64,000 nucleotides of DNA, from assembly GCA_965223165.1 (NCBI GenBank), contig CBDCVQ010000009.1, forward strand, positions 310,001-374,000, written 5' to 3'. The translations under genes were made by a program, and so were the position numbers. Every line of letters begins with the position of its first letter. The stretch's first letter is position 1. The notes under the pieces were generated by a model that searched no databases, was not told the origin of the DNA, and was given only the letters and a program-made list of their open reading frames with translations. Source of the DNA: JABDMH01 sp965223165 (GTDB taxonomy: Bacteria; Bacteroidota; Bacteroidia; Chitinophagales; Saprospiraceae). Below, in pieces: positions 54,782 to 62,929 of this stretch.

Positions 54782-56337
54782 ATCACTTCATCGGAAAAAA
54801 TCGATTCGAGCTCCGGTTTGCCGACAGCGAGGTAGCCCGGCACTTTCAGCATGAGGTGAGCCGGTATTTCTGGCGGACCATGGTGCCCGGCCTGGATCGG
54901 CTTTTTGACAAGCTTTGCGATCAGCACCAGACAATTTCGCTGGATCGCGTGGAAATCGATCTTGGCCATATCAGCGAAGAGGTTTTGCTAAAGAACCAAT
55001 TGTGGGAGCTGGTTCAAAAGCCGTTGGAGGAGCAAGTAGCGATGGCCAAAAGACAGACAGCGACCCGAATCTCTATCAGAGGCCAAGCGACTCTTCCAAG
55101 ATCAGGCCCCCTGGACACAAGGGGCGAGGAAGGGGTTTTTGCACCCTTCGATCGTTGGCTGTTTTATTTGTCACGAGGGTACTATGCCTGGGATATGCCT
55201 CTGCCCGGTGAAACCTTTGCCAAAGAGGTGATTGAGACCTTGGCGGCTGACCAATCTGCCATCCTGCGTCTAAGAAAACTAATCACGGAGGCTCCCTCGG
55301 TCCTCCCTCGCCTGGTAGCATCCCACATCCATCAGCCAGACACGCTGAGACAATTGCTCGAAGTCTACACAGCACGGCGGCAAGGACTCATACCTGCCTG
55401 CTATCCGGAATGGGTCAAACTCGTCAGAAAAAAGAAGATCCGGCAGATGGTAGCGGATGAATATCAACAGCCCCAAGGATACTGGATCCAGCTTTTACAA
55501 CAGGTGATCATCCAGCGGCAAAAGCAGGGCGATGAGGAGCTCTTGCATGCCTTTTTTGCTGCGGTTTTTCATCACACGGATCACCTGCCCATTTTGCTGG
55601 AAGAAATCGAGAAAAACAGAGCCAGCTTCCCCAGCATTTCTGCCCTTCTTCAGCGTCTGCCTCCGGAATGGACTCCATCAGGATCTAGGCAGACTGCCGC
55701 AAATAAGGAACAAAGTCCGGTAGGGATTACGGGCTTAGATCATAAAACCGAGTTTCATCCGGCCATCCCTGGCTCGCTCAAACCTACCCAAGGAGAAAGG
55801 TCGGACGGGCGAGACGCTCCTGTCGCATCAGAGGAGGCAGCAATTTATGTGGCGCATGCTGGTCTAGTTCTGACATATCCTTTTATCGCCCGGTTGTTTG
55901 CGACGTTGGGCTACACCAAAGAAGACAAATTTGTGGATACATTTCACCAGGAGAAGGCCATTGGCTTGCTCCATTACCTGGCCACCGGACAGGCACCCGC
56001 CGAAGAATACGCACTGGTACTGCCGAAACTTCTCTGTGCCTGGCCGTTGACACAACCTCTGGTGGCGACCTTTGACTTTCGCGAAAATGAATGGGAGGAA
56101 GGCACCCGGGTCTTGGAGGCCATCATCGAGCATTGGGAGGTCCTGGGCGCGACCTCACCCGAAGGGCTGCGTCAAGGCTATCTGCAACGCGCTGGCAAAC
56201 TGCTACGAAAAGAAACCGGTTGGCACCTCACCGTCGAAAAAAATACCATTGATATCCTGCTTGACAAACTGCCTTGGCCGCTGAGCATGCTCCGGCTGCC
56301 TTGGATGAACGATAGTCTCCGGGTCGACTGGAGGTAG
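54778..56337 (+). CDS. Contractile injection system tape-measure protein
   Basis: 519 residues. The N-terminal RFADSEVARHFQHEVSRYFW and SLDRVEIDLGHI, and the C-terminal AGLVLTYPFIARLFATLGYT, GLLHYLATGQ, LVLPKLLCAWPL and LPWPLSMLRLPWMND blocks are those of the CIS tape-measure family (Pvc14-type), which sets tube length. Between them lies a variable region with helix-rich segments and a polar linker at about 310-360. It overlaps the giant gene by four bases. At 519 residues it predicts a medium-length particle compared with phage tape measures, if length scales as usual. Confidence 0.88.
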   Translation: MNHFIGKNRFELRFADSEVARHFQHEVSRYFWRTMVPGLDRLFDKLCDQHQTISLDRVEIDLGHISEEVLLKNQLWELVQKPLEEQVAMAKRQTATRISIRGQATLPRSGPLDTRGEEGVFAPFDRWLFYLSRGYYAWDMPLPGETFAKEVIETLAADQSAILRLRKLITEAPSVLPRLVASHIHQPDTLRQLLEVYTARRQGLIPACYPEWVKLVRKKKIRQMVADEYQQPQGYWIQLLQQVIIQRQKQGDEELLHAFFAAVFHHTDHLPILLEEIEKNRASFPSISALLQRLPPEWTPSGSRQTAANKEQSPVGITGLDHKTEFHPAIPGSLKPTQGERSDGRDAPVASEEAAIYVAHAGLVLTYPFIARLFATLGYTKEDKFVDTFHQEKAIGLLHYLATGQAPAEEYALVLPKLLCAWPLTQPLVATFDFRENEWEEGTRVLEAIIEHWEVLGATSPEGLRQGYLQRAGKLLRKETGWHLTVEKNTIDILLDKLPWPLSMLRLPWMNDSLRVDWR

Positions 56338-56361
56338 CAGCCGTTTGAAATCACCAATAAA

Positions 56362-56955
56362 ATGGATCAGAAAAAGATACTGTCCGACATCCACCAGCAG
56401 TTGGAACCCTTGAACTTCCGGTCATTGCTCTGTGGCTACACCATCCTGATCAAAGATCTGGCAGAATACCTCAAGCTCCACGCCCTGGGTAAAGAAGCCG
56501 ACGTCCTCTTTCTCAAGGCATACAACGGGTCCCTCGACTACCATCGGGGATACTGGAGTGCCAAGGGTTTTGGAGGAAAAGTCTTTGAGCCTATTGCCAA
56601 AATCGGCTGGCCTTTCGGTTTTGCCTGGCGAGCCGTCCAAGGCACCTACGATCTGCAAAAGCTGGTCGATGCTGCCCTCCAAGATCCTTGCGCGGATAGT
56701 ACTCCGTCCTCAGACGAGAGAGCACCCAAACCGTCAGTCACCGATTGCAAATACTACGCCTACCTGGGTTGGGATGTCTTGCGCAGGCTAGAGGCCGACA
56801 TCGCCCCGATCATTTATGATCCAGACAATCCTCCTACCGATGTAGTGCATGCAGCTGCGAACTTGCTGGAGCAAAAGCTGAAGCAAGATAGCTATTGGTA
56901 CTCCTTCGCGGTGCTCTATTGTATGATCTATTTGCAGTACAAATCTTCGATCTAG
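56362..56955 (+). CDS. eCIS-linked protein of unknown function
   Basis: 197 residues, 24 bases after the tape-measure gene. Helical, without a signal peptide; blocks LCGYTILIKDLAEYLKLHAL and YYAYLGWDVLRRLEADI flank a Ser/Pro/Asp linker (DSTPSSDERAPKPSVTD). Two glycine-rich amphipathic segments (GFGGKVFEPIAKIGWPFGFA) could contact a membrane or another protein. No known family. It is in the same transcription direction and spacing as the structural genes, so a role in assembly or loading is possible. Confidence 0.6.
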   Translation: MDQKKILSDIHQQLEPLNFRSLLCGYTILIKDLAEYLKLHALGKEADVLFLKAYNGSLDYHRGYWSAKGFGGKVFEPIAKIGWPFGFAWRAVQGTYDLQKLVDAALQDPCADSTPSSDERAPKPSVTDCKYYAYLGWDVLRRLEADIAPIIYDPDNPPTDVVHAAANLLEQKLKQDSYWYSFAVLYCMIYLQYKSSI

Positions 56956-57013
56956 ATCAACCCTTTTCAATAAAGAGACACATCATCAAATAACCTAGTA
57001 AAACAAATCAAAG

Positions 57014-57418
57014 ATGGCCAAGAAAATTATCTATCAGTATGCAGTCAAGTTCATTTGTACGGCACACATTCCCGGCACCTCGCAGACCACTGACGCATTT
57101 CCACCTGGTTCCTATCAAACGGCGGTCAACATCCACAATCCTCATCGGAAAAAAGTGAAGATCAGGAAAAAATTAGCTTTGCCTGCTGTCATCTCCAAAT
57201 ATTTCGGTAGCACGCTTAAACCTGATGGGGTGGAGCGTGTAACCTGTGCCCATGTCTCAAAATTCGACATCCATACCATTCATGGATTTGAAGGATTCTT
57301 AGTGATAGAAAGTCAGGCCAGCATCGACGTCACCGCTGTCTATACAGCAGCAGGAAGAGACGGGCACGTGGTGAGTATTGATGTGGAGCAGATTAAAGAG
57401 CGAAGGTTGGGAAGATGA
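57014..57418 (+). CDS. Conserved protein of unknown function (beta-rich)
   Basis: 134 residues. Pattern: YAVKFICTAHIPGTSQ, FPPGSYQTAVNIHNPH, KVKIRKKLALP, a central GVERVTCAHV and HGFEGFLVIESQASIDVTAV, then the end VYTAAGRDGHVVSIDVEQI. The same arrangement of short beta strands occurs in uncharacterised proteins of many bacteria, often as stand-alone genes. No signal peptide, no catalytic motif. It lies between the structural genes and the cargo genes of the injection system; a link to the particle is possible but unproven. Confidence 0.6.
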   Translation: MAKKIIYQYAVKFICTAHIPGTSQTTDAFPPGSYQTAVNIHNPHRKKVKIRKKLALPAVISKYFGSTLKPDGVERVTCAHVSKFDIHTIHGFEGFLVIESQASIDVTAVYTAAGRDGHVVSIDVEQIKERRLGR

Positions 57419-57525
57419 GGCACAGGGTTCTTTCTTTGAATTGACCTAGCACACTTTCTCATTGGTCACAATTGTCGATCAAGAATAAGAACATAATATT
57501 ATCAATAAAAAACTCAAGTGGGAGG

Positions 57526-57688
57526 ATGACCTTTTGAAAATTTCAAAGAGGCAGAAGAGCGACAACACCCATTTACAAATCGGATCGAAGACTTGATTAG
57601 CGAGGAACGACGCGAAATGATCAGGATGCGGACCGAAAAAGGCAAGGACGATGCTGACCCAATGAATACTCCTAAGAAAGACAGATAG
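57526..57688 (+). pseudogene. Small frameshifted ORF upstream of the cargo genes
   Basis: ATG 57526 reads ATG ACC TTT TGA. If one T of the TTTT run (57532-57535) is removed, the frame continues as MTFENFKEAEERQHPFTNRI and on to TAG 57688, giving about 53 charged residues (RIEDLISEERREMIRMRTEK). The downstream part is clearly coding-like in composition. This could be a recent frameshift, a sequencing error, or slippage. It ends 14 bases before the first cargo start. Confidence 0.5.
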
Positions 57689-57702
57689 ATCCTGGTCATC
57701 CT

Positions 57703-59181
57703 GTGGAATTGCAATACGCACATAGTAAGCCATCCAACACTATCCAGAAGAAGGAGCAACCGCCCTTTTTCAATAAGCTATCGAGGTCAGAGCAGCCTGC
57801 TAAAAAATCAACCCAAGGCACAACTGCCCCGTTCTTCGCCCCATCGCCGATTCAGACCAAGTTGAAGATTGGTTCGCCAAATGACCGGTATGAAAAGGAA
57901 GCAGATGCCGTAGCGGATCAGGTGGTCGCTCAGACAGGTGCAAATGCAACCGTACAAAGAAAATGTGCAAAATGCACGGAAGAAGACAGGCTGCAGCGCA
58001 AACCGGCCTTTGAGAGCGAGGAGGAAGGTAAGAATGCCGTTCAAACCAAATTGAGCGATGCGCCGCAGGGCCTTCAGTTGAAATGTCCTGAATGTGCACA
58101 AGAGGATCAAGAAGAGGGCGAGGCAGTATCTATCCAACAAAAACCAGATGTCCAAAATGGACCTGTTGGCACCGATTTAATTCAGAGAAGTCCCAATACT
58201 GGAGCTCTGAACATGCGCCTTCCGCCCCGGAGACGTACGGTGCTGCCCCCGATTTCGGCGCCCCCGATTCCGGCGCAACCGGCACCACCTGCAACTTGTC
58301 CCTCAAGGGCTGAAAAGGTAAGACAATTAGCACGGGAAAATGTACATTCCAAAACCAAACGAAGAATGCAATATGCAATAAATCTGGAAAGGTCCCGGGC
58401 CTCCGTTCATCGCCCGTATAGACTTTCACGAAGATTAATTAACAGAGCTGATCGGGCCGTTCGCCGAAGGTTTGGAAGTTATTTGCCAGCGGGGAGGCGT
58501 TTTTCCAACAGGAGTTCTGTAACCACGATGACCCCGACTCAGTTCAGTCAACATCGAATACCTGATGCGGCGGCGGCAAAGCGGACGATCGGACAAGTGG
58601 CCCTCGAGGCAGCAGCTGATGAATTGCGGCAGATTTGCATTCAAACTCCCACCGATGCTATTCTTCAGCAATTAGTGGCAATACCTATTTTCAATGACTC
58701 CGGTGGAATCCAATTTGTACGCAATTACGAAATGAGTAGAATTGGCGGCGAAACCGACTTTACTTCCATTGGAGGCGGACGATTGCGAAGACACGTAAAT
58801 CTCCCTGACCGACATCGCTATCTCGGGCATATAATAGTTCACGAAGCAATTCACTTTTATGTTAGTAACGCATATTATAACGCCGCCAACGGCCATCCAC
58901 TTGAAGACCAACTAACGGAGGGAGGAGCCGAATTCCTGGCCCGTCATGTACTTTTCACCGAATTGTCGAGCCGGCCTGAATTCAAGGTCCATACAAGCAC
59001 TTATTCAAGCGAATTTCAATATGTTTCTAATCATTTATTGAGAGGAGGACTTTCCGTATTCGCAAACGCCTATTTCAAAGGCTTAATCGGTCTGATTGGG
59101 TTATCTCCTTCGAGCAGCAGCGGTAGAGGCACTCAGCCACCCACTCGACCAAGGGGAACGAGAAGTGGTTCGTCGCCTTGA
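57703..59181 (+). CDS. eCIS cargo-like protein with zinc-protease domain
   Basis: 492 residues from GTG 57703, no signal peptide. Residues 30-75 hold a motif shared with the next two genes (APSPIQTKLKIGSPNDRYEK then EADAVADQVV). Two zinc-knuckle-like pairs follow (RKCAKCTEED and KCPECAQEDQ), then a proline-rich linker (about 170-205) and a basic helical stretch. The C-terminal domain has HEAIH at residues 380-384 with TEGGAEFL (Glu406/Glu410) downstream, a gluzincin-like site. The likely role is a protease toxin delivered into a target cell by the injection system. The N-terminal motif is typical of DUF4157-type eCIS effectors. Family is not identified more closely. Confidence 0.78.
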   Translation: MELQYAHSKPSNTIQKKEQPPFFNKLSRSEQPAKKSTQGTTAPFFAPSPIQTKLKIGSPNDRYEKEADAVADQVVAQTGANATVQRKCAKCTEEDRLQRKPAFESEEEGKNAVQTKLSDAPQGLQLKCPECAQEDQEEGEAVSIQQKPDVQNGPVGTDLIQRSPNTGALNMRLPPRRRTVLPPISAPPIPAQPAPPATCPSRAEKVRQLARENVHSKTKRRMQYAINLERSRASVHRPYRLSRRLINRADRAVRRRFGSYLPAGRRFSNRSSVTTMTPTQFSQHRIPDAAAAKRTIGQVALEAAADELRQICIQTPTDAILQQLVAIPIFNDSGGIQFVRNYEMSRIGGETDFTSIGGGRLRRHVNLPDRHRYLGHIIVHEAIHFYVSNAYYNAANGHPLEDQLTEGGAEFLARHVLFTELSSRPEFKVHTSTYSSEFQYVSNHLLRGGLSVFANAYFKGLIGLIGLSPSSSSGRGTQPPTRPRGTRSGSSP

Positions 59182-59245
59182 ATGCTCTCCAAAACATAAC
59201 ACTGAAAATAGGAGAAATAGAATTCTTACATATTTAAATACCACC

Positions 59246-61150
59246 TTGAAACAAACCGAATCAAAAACAAGCTCTTACAACTTGCAAAACAAGCAGGCCA
59301 ATCAGTTTTCCTTCAAAAGGGACGGAGAAGCTACGTTTTTCTCGGAGGGTGCACAGTATGTACAAACCAAACCCTTTTTCTCTTCTGACAACCATCACAT
59401 ATTTGCATACCATAAAAGCGAGATTCCTTTTTATAGCCCTGCTAGCATTCAGCCAAAACTGACCATTGGCCAACCCAATGACAGAAACGAGCAGGAAGCC
59501 GACACCATGGCGGATAAGGTTGCTCAAAAACTGGATCAACCTGGTAGCAGACTGAATATACAGACAAAATGTGATCAGTGTGCAGAAGAAGAAAAATCAC
59601 AAGAGAAATCGCTCTTTAAAAGTGATGCGGAAGCAGAAGTTCAAAAACAAGCAGAGGAAATCCGAACAAAATCAAAGACCACGAGGACCTCGGCATCTCC
59701 GAATTCAAAAAACCAACTATCATCGTCGAAAGGAAGGGGCAATCCACTCCCCGATGACACCCTAAGATCGATGGAAAGCTCGTTTGGAACAGATTTTTCT
59801 ACTGTCCGGATTCATACCGACACTTCTGCAGTCGAAATGAATAAAGGTCTGGGAGCCCAGGCCTTTACCAACGGCTCGGACATCTATTTCAACAAAGGAA
59901 AATATAATCCGAAGAGTACGAGTGGGAAACATTTGCTGGCGCATGAGTTGACGCATGTCGTGCAACAAAGCCATGCCACTAAGAACATTGATAATACCAT
60001 GCCAGCATACGAATCCAATTCAACTACGTTGCAGCGACAACCTGAAACGGATGCCGGTACTGACATTCCATCCAATTCGACCACCGACCCTGGCCGTACT
60101 TTCGATTTTACTACGCAAACACAGTCTTTCGGACGGTTTGACGGCACCTACACCCCGGTTGGCCCCGCCCCTCAAGTAGGGAGACTTGACATAGAAATTA
60201 GAGTTCATTTCACCTTCCGGGGAAGATTTTCTGATGAGGAACGGAGCGAATATATTCAAAATTTTGAGTCTTCTGTCGAAACTGCTTGGAGCGAAAAGCA
60301 TGAGTTGGTATTAAATGATCCCGATATGGATAGACATCGAAGCACAGTACATATAGACGTAGTATCCGTCGAAGATCCTGACAATGCACATTATCGAGCT
60401 ATAGTCGCAAGGCGACGAAATAACTTCCGCTCCAAAGTAGAAGGAACCAGGGTAGAACTGGATGACGAGGATGCTACCAATAGTGATACAAATCAGGTAA
60501 CCAGAGCTGATAAATTCAAACAAGTTGGTGATTTTTATTTTGACAGTGCAGACCTCAATCCGGATGTAGAAGCAGACCTAGTGGAAATAGAAACATTCCT
60601 CAACGATGTACCTGAAGCTGTTCGCGATGGTGATGATCCTATATTTATCGAATATACCGGAAGAGCCAGTTCGGAAGGATCACGGGCGTATAATAGGCAG
60701 CTTTCAGAAAGAAGGTTAACAACCGTTCAAAACCATATTAATGCCCGCGTAACACCCTTAACAGCAGTAGAAATTCCAAGTGTACAAGGGGAAGAAAACA
60801 CTGAAAGAGATTCCAAATACCGTAGAGTTGATGTAAAAATTGACCTTCCCACCACGGATGAACCGGAATCCACGACTCAGAATACAGCAGCACATGAGGC
60901 GGGTCATATGTTTGGACTGGGTGACGAATATATTGAAGAAGAACGTCCTGATCACCGCTTCGAAGGAGATCACCAAGCTTTTCACAATACCGTGAGAGAT
61001 CGTATCGGGGAAGATGCGGCAGAAGAAATGTTAGTGGGCAATAACGAAAGTATTATGTCGCATGGGATGAATGTTTTACGAGGTCATTATATCCCATTTA
61101 TAGCTGCAATACTTCGAATAACAGGAAATGACAATTGGAATGTAGAATAA
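59246..61150 (+). CDS. DUF4157 eCIS cargo with OmpA-like and metalloprotease domains
   Basis: A TTG at 59246 is chosen, giving MKQTESKTSS like the ATG start of the next gene; the longer frame overlaps the previous cargo. About 634 residues. N-terminal PASIQPKLTIGQPNDRNEQE, EADTMADKVA and TKCDQCAEEE match the upstream cargo. The DUF4157 domain (MESSFGTDFSTVRIHTDTSA ... HELTH at about 233-237 then VVQQ) follows; then a beta domain, an OmpA-like region (FYFDSADLNPDVEADL, IEYTGRASSEGSRAYNRQLS, RRVDVKI), and a C-terminal HEAGHMFGLGDEY (His550, Glu551, His554). Two separate HExxH sites in one protein is unusual. Probably an effector with a processing domain. Confidence 0.82.
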   Translation: MKQTESKTSSYNLQNKQANQFSFKRDGEATFFSEGAQYVQTKPFFSSDNHHIFAYHKSEIPFYSPASIQPKLTIGQPNDRNEQEADTMADKVAQKLDQPGSRLNIQTKCDQCAEEEKSQEKSLFKSDAEAEVQKQAEEIRTKSKTTRTSASPNSKNQLSSSKGRGNPLPDDTLRSMESSFGTDFSTVRIHTDTSAVEMNKGLGAQAFTNGSDIYFNKGKYNPKSTSGKHLLAHELTHVVQQSHATKNIDNTMPAYESNSTTLQRQPETDAGTDIPSNSTTDPGRTFDFTTQTQSFGRFDGTYTPVGPAPQVGRLDIEIRVHFTFRGRFSDEERSEYIQNFESSVETAWSEKHELVLNDPDMDRHRSTVHIDVVSVEDPDNAHYRAIVARRRNNFRSKVEGTRVELDDEDATNSDTNQVTRADKFKQVGDFYFDSADLNPDVEADLVEIETFLNDVPEAVRDGDDPIFIEYTGRASSEGSRAYNRQLSERRLTTVQNHINARVTPLTAVEIPSVQGEENTERDSKYRRVDVKIDLPTTDEPESTTQNTAAHEAGHMFGLGDEYIEEERPDHRFEGDHQAFHNTVRDRIGEDAAEEMLVGNNESIMSHGMNVLRGHYIPFIAAILRITGNDNWNVE

Positions 61151-61152
61151 CT

Positions 61153-61824
61153 ATGAAAACAGTTGAAACCAAACAGCCTTCAAAACCTAAACCATTCAGT
61201 AGTCAACCTTTCTTTAAAACTGAAAGTGGAGAAAGCATGTCCTTTTCTGAGACCCCAGCATCAGTACAAACCAAACCATTTTTCGGTAAACGAGATGTCA
61301 TACAAAAACAAGAGCAACCCGACGCGACAGTGACCTTGAACCACTCACCTAACTCCAATGAATCATCCCCATCTACCCCTAAAGGCCGTACCCGAGCCAA
61401 CCGGTGCTACACCAATCCTGAATTCCCCGATTTTCGATGCCTGGCCTATGCCTTAAAACTGGATGTAGACGAAAATCTCTGGAAAAACGCGCATCATTTT
61501 TACCGGGTAGCGGCTTTGCATCCCGGAGACAATGAGTTAATGTGGAACACATTCCTAAGATATGGATTGGGGGTAAACCTTTTGCAAACAAGCTTTGGGT
61601 TCCTGGGAGCGAATGAAACATTAGGCGCGGCGCTGTCCTACAGCACAGGAATTGGTCTGAAGGGCTTCGAGTTCTTCCGCACCGGAGTGTTGCAATTGGA
61701 TGTACCAATTCCGTTAGGGCAGGGCATCAATCTGGACTTCCAGCTAGATCTAAACGCCGACCCCGATAATCTGACCGATATACAAAGCGTAAATGCCGGA
61801 GTAGGTTTTTCAGGTCACTTCTAA
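61153..61824 (+). CDS. Third eCIS cargo-like protein, short
   Basis: 223 residues from ATG 61153, two bases after the previous stop. N-terminal SVQTKPFFGK resembles the start of the two cargo proteins upstream (QYVQTKPFF in the second). There is no HExxH. Residues 75-130 contain ANRCYTNPEFPDFRCLAYAL with a cysteine pair; the last 110 residues alternate hydrophobic strands (GVNLLQTSFGFLGANE, GIGLKGFEFFRTGVLQLDVP) and end in phenylalanine (GVGFSGHF), like a small beta-barrel. It could be a pore- or membrane-inserting cargo. Function not known. Confidence 0.65.
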   Translation: MKTVETKQPSKPKPFSSQPFFKTESGESMSFSETPASVQTKPFFGKRDVIQKQEQPDATVTLNHSPNSNESSPSTPKGRTRANRCYTNPEFPDFRCLAYALKLDVDENLWKNAHHFYRVAALHPGDNELMWNTFLRYGLGVNLLQTSFGFLGANETLGAALSYSTGIGLKGFEFFRTGVLQLDVPIPLGQGINLDFQLDLNADPDNLTDIQSVNAGVGFSGHF

Positions 61825-61956
61825 ATAACCAAACAGAATCAATAGCACCATGCTTGTAAGCCTAGGAAGAGACCGTATCAGCATTAAGGGCTCGAAATCG
61901 AAAAAAAGAATCAACCTTCAATTAGCTCTCCAATATAGATAGAGTATCAAATTACA

Positions 61957-62121
61957 ATGGACCGGATGGGACTGAATTGGGGTGTGGCAGACTTTAAGAA
62001 GTGCGATCAGACAGGACAATGGTATTTCTTGGAAGTGAATTCAAACCCCATGTTTTCCGTTTTTGATCAGATTGCGTCGGGGAGATTAAGCAGTGCAATA
62101 ATTAATTATTTGATTAAGTAA
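61957..62121 (+). pseudogene. ATP-grasp C-terminal remnant
   Basis: A 54-codon frame from ATG 61957 reads MDRMGLNWGVADFKKCDQTG then WYFLEVNSNPMFSVFDQIAS. LNWGVADF and FLEVNSNP are the final metal-binding strand of RimK/graspetide-type ATP-grasp ligases, with Glu and Asn as metal ligands. The other two thirds of the enzyme are absent, so this is a decayed fragment or a displaced 3' end. The 130 bases before it show no frame extending the similarity. Confidence 0.6.
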
Positions 62122-62133
62122 GACTAAATCTAA

Positions 62134-62904
62134 ATGCCCACAATCTCTCTCACCAACCTAAAAGGCGGCACCGCCAAAACCACCTCCACCATCAACCTGG
62201 GGGCCGGGCTGGGTGATCATGGCAAGAAGGTATTACTACTGGATCTGGATCCCCAAGCCAATCTAAGTCAGTCCATGGGACTGACGGATCCGAATCAAAA
62301 AACAATCTACAACGTACTCAAAAAAGAAATGACCGGTGATGACACGTCAATTTTGGAAGCGATCAGATCGGTGGCACACTTGGACATCGTCCCATCGGGC
62401 CTGGACCTGGCACAAGCCGAGTTGGAGTTGGTCAGCATATTCGGCAGGGAGCGGCTGCTACAACGGCTGCTACAAAAAGTAAAGACTACATACGACTACA
62501 TCCTGATCGACTGTCCTCCCTCGGTGGCCATGCTGACGGTCAATGCCCTGGTAGCCAGTGATTATATTCTGATACCGGTGCAGGCCGAGTTCCTGGGCTT
62601 AAACGGGGTGAGGAGCTTTGTAAAGACCTTAGGTACCCTTCAGCAGAGTCTCAACCTAAAGGTGGAGATGCTGGGTTTATTTCTCACGCGTTATGACCAG
62701 CGTAAGATCATGAATAGACAGGTCTTGGATGCTTTGGTCCGGGAGCATCCCAACAAAGTGTTTTCGACAAAGATCCGCACCAACATAACGTTGGCCCAGG
62801 CGCAGGAGGCCGGCAAGGATATTTTCTCGTACGCCCCAAAGTCTCATGGAGCCATAGATTACAAGTCACTCACGCAAGAGTTATTGCAGAAGCTCAATCT
62901 CTAA
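62134..62904 (+). CDS. ParA-family ATPase
   Basis: 256 residues. Deviant Walker A NLKGGTAKTTSTINLG, switch I-like LLLDLDPQANLSQSMG, Walker B YDYILIDCPPS and the AVPVQAEFLGLNG-type segment (LIPVQAEFLGLNGV) are typical of ParA/Soj. Such ATPases form gradients on the nucleoid to place DNA or large complexes. No ParB gene is adjacent, so an orphan ParA used to position protein machinery is possible. The haem-peroxidase gene starts 25 bases downstream on the same strand, suggesting co-transcription. Confidence 0.9.
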   Translation: MPTISLTNLKGGTAKTTSTINLGAGLGDHGKKVLLLDLDPQANLSQSMGLTDPNQKTIYNVLKKEMTGDDTSILEAIRSVAHLDIVPSGLDLAQAELELVSIFGRERLLQRLLQKVKTTYDYILIDCPPSVAMLTVNALVASDYILIPVQAEFLGLNGVRSFVKTLGTLQQSLNLKVEMLGLFLTRYDQRKIMNRQVLDALVREHPNKVFSTKIRTNITLAQAQEAGKDIFSYAPKSHGAIDYKSLTQELLQKLNL

Positions 62905-62929
62905 ATTATTAACCTCCAAAATACAGCAT

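Noticed and set aside
32290..57000. Prophage or type VI secretion system
   Set aside because: Sheath, tube and baseplate genes are present but no capsid, portal, terminase, integrase, TssJLM or ClpV genes; DUF4255, DUF5908 and the cargo motif point to eCIS.
62134..62904. Plasmid or phage partition system
   Set aside because: No ParB or centromere-like repeats are visible near the ParA gene.
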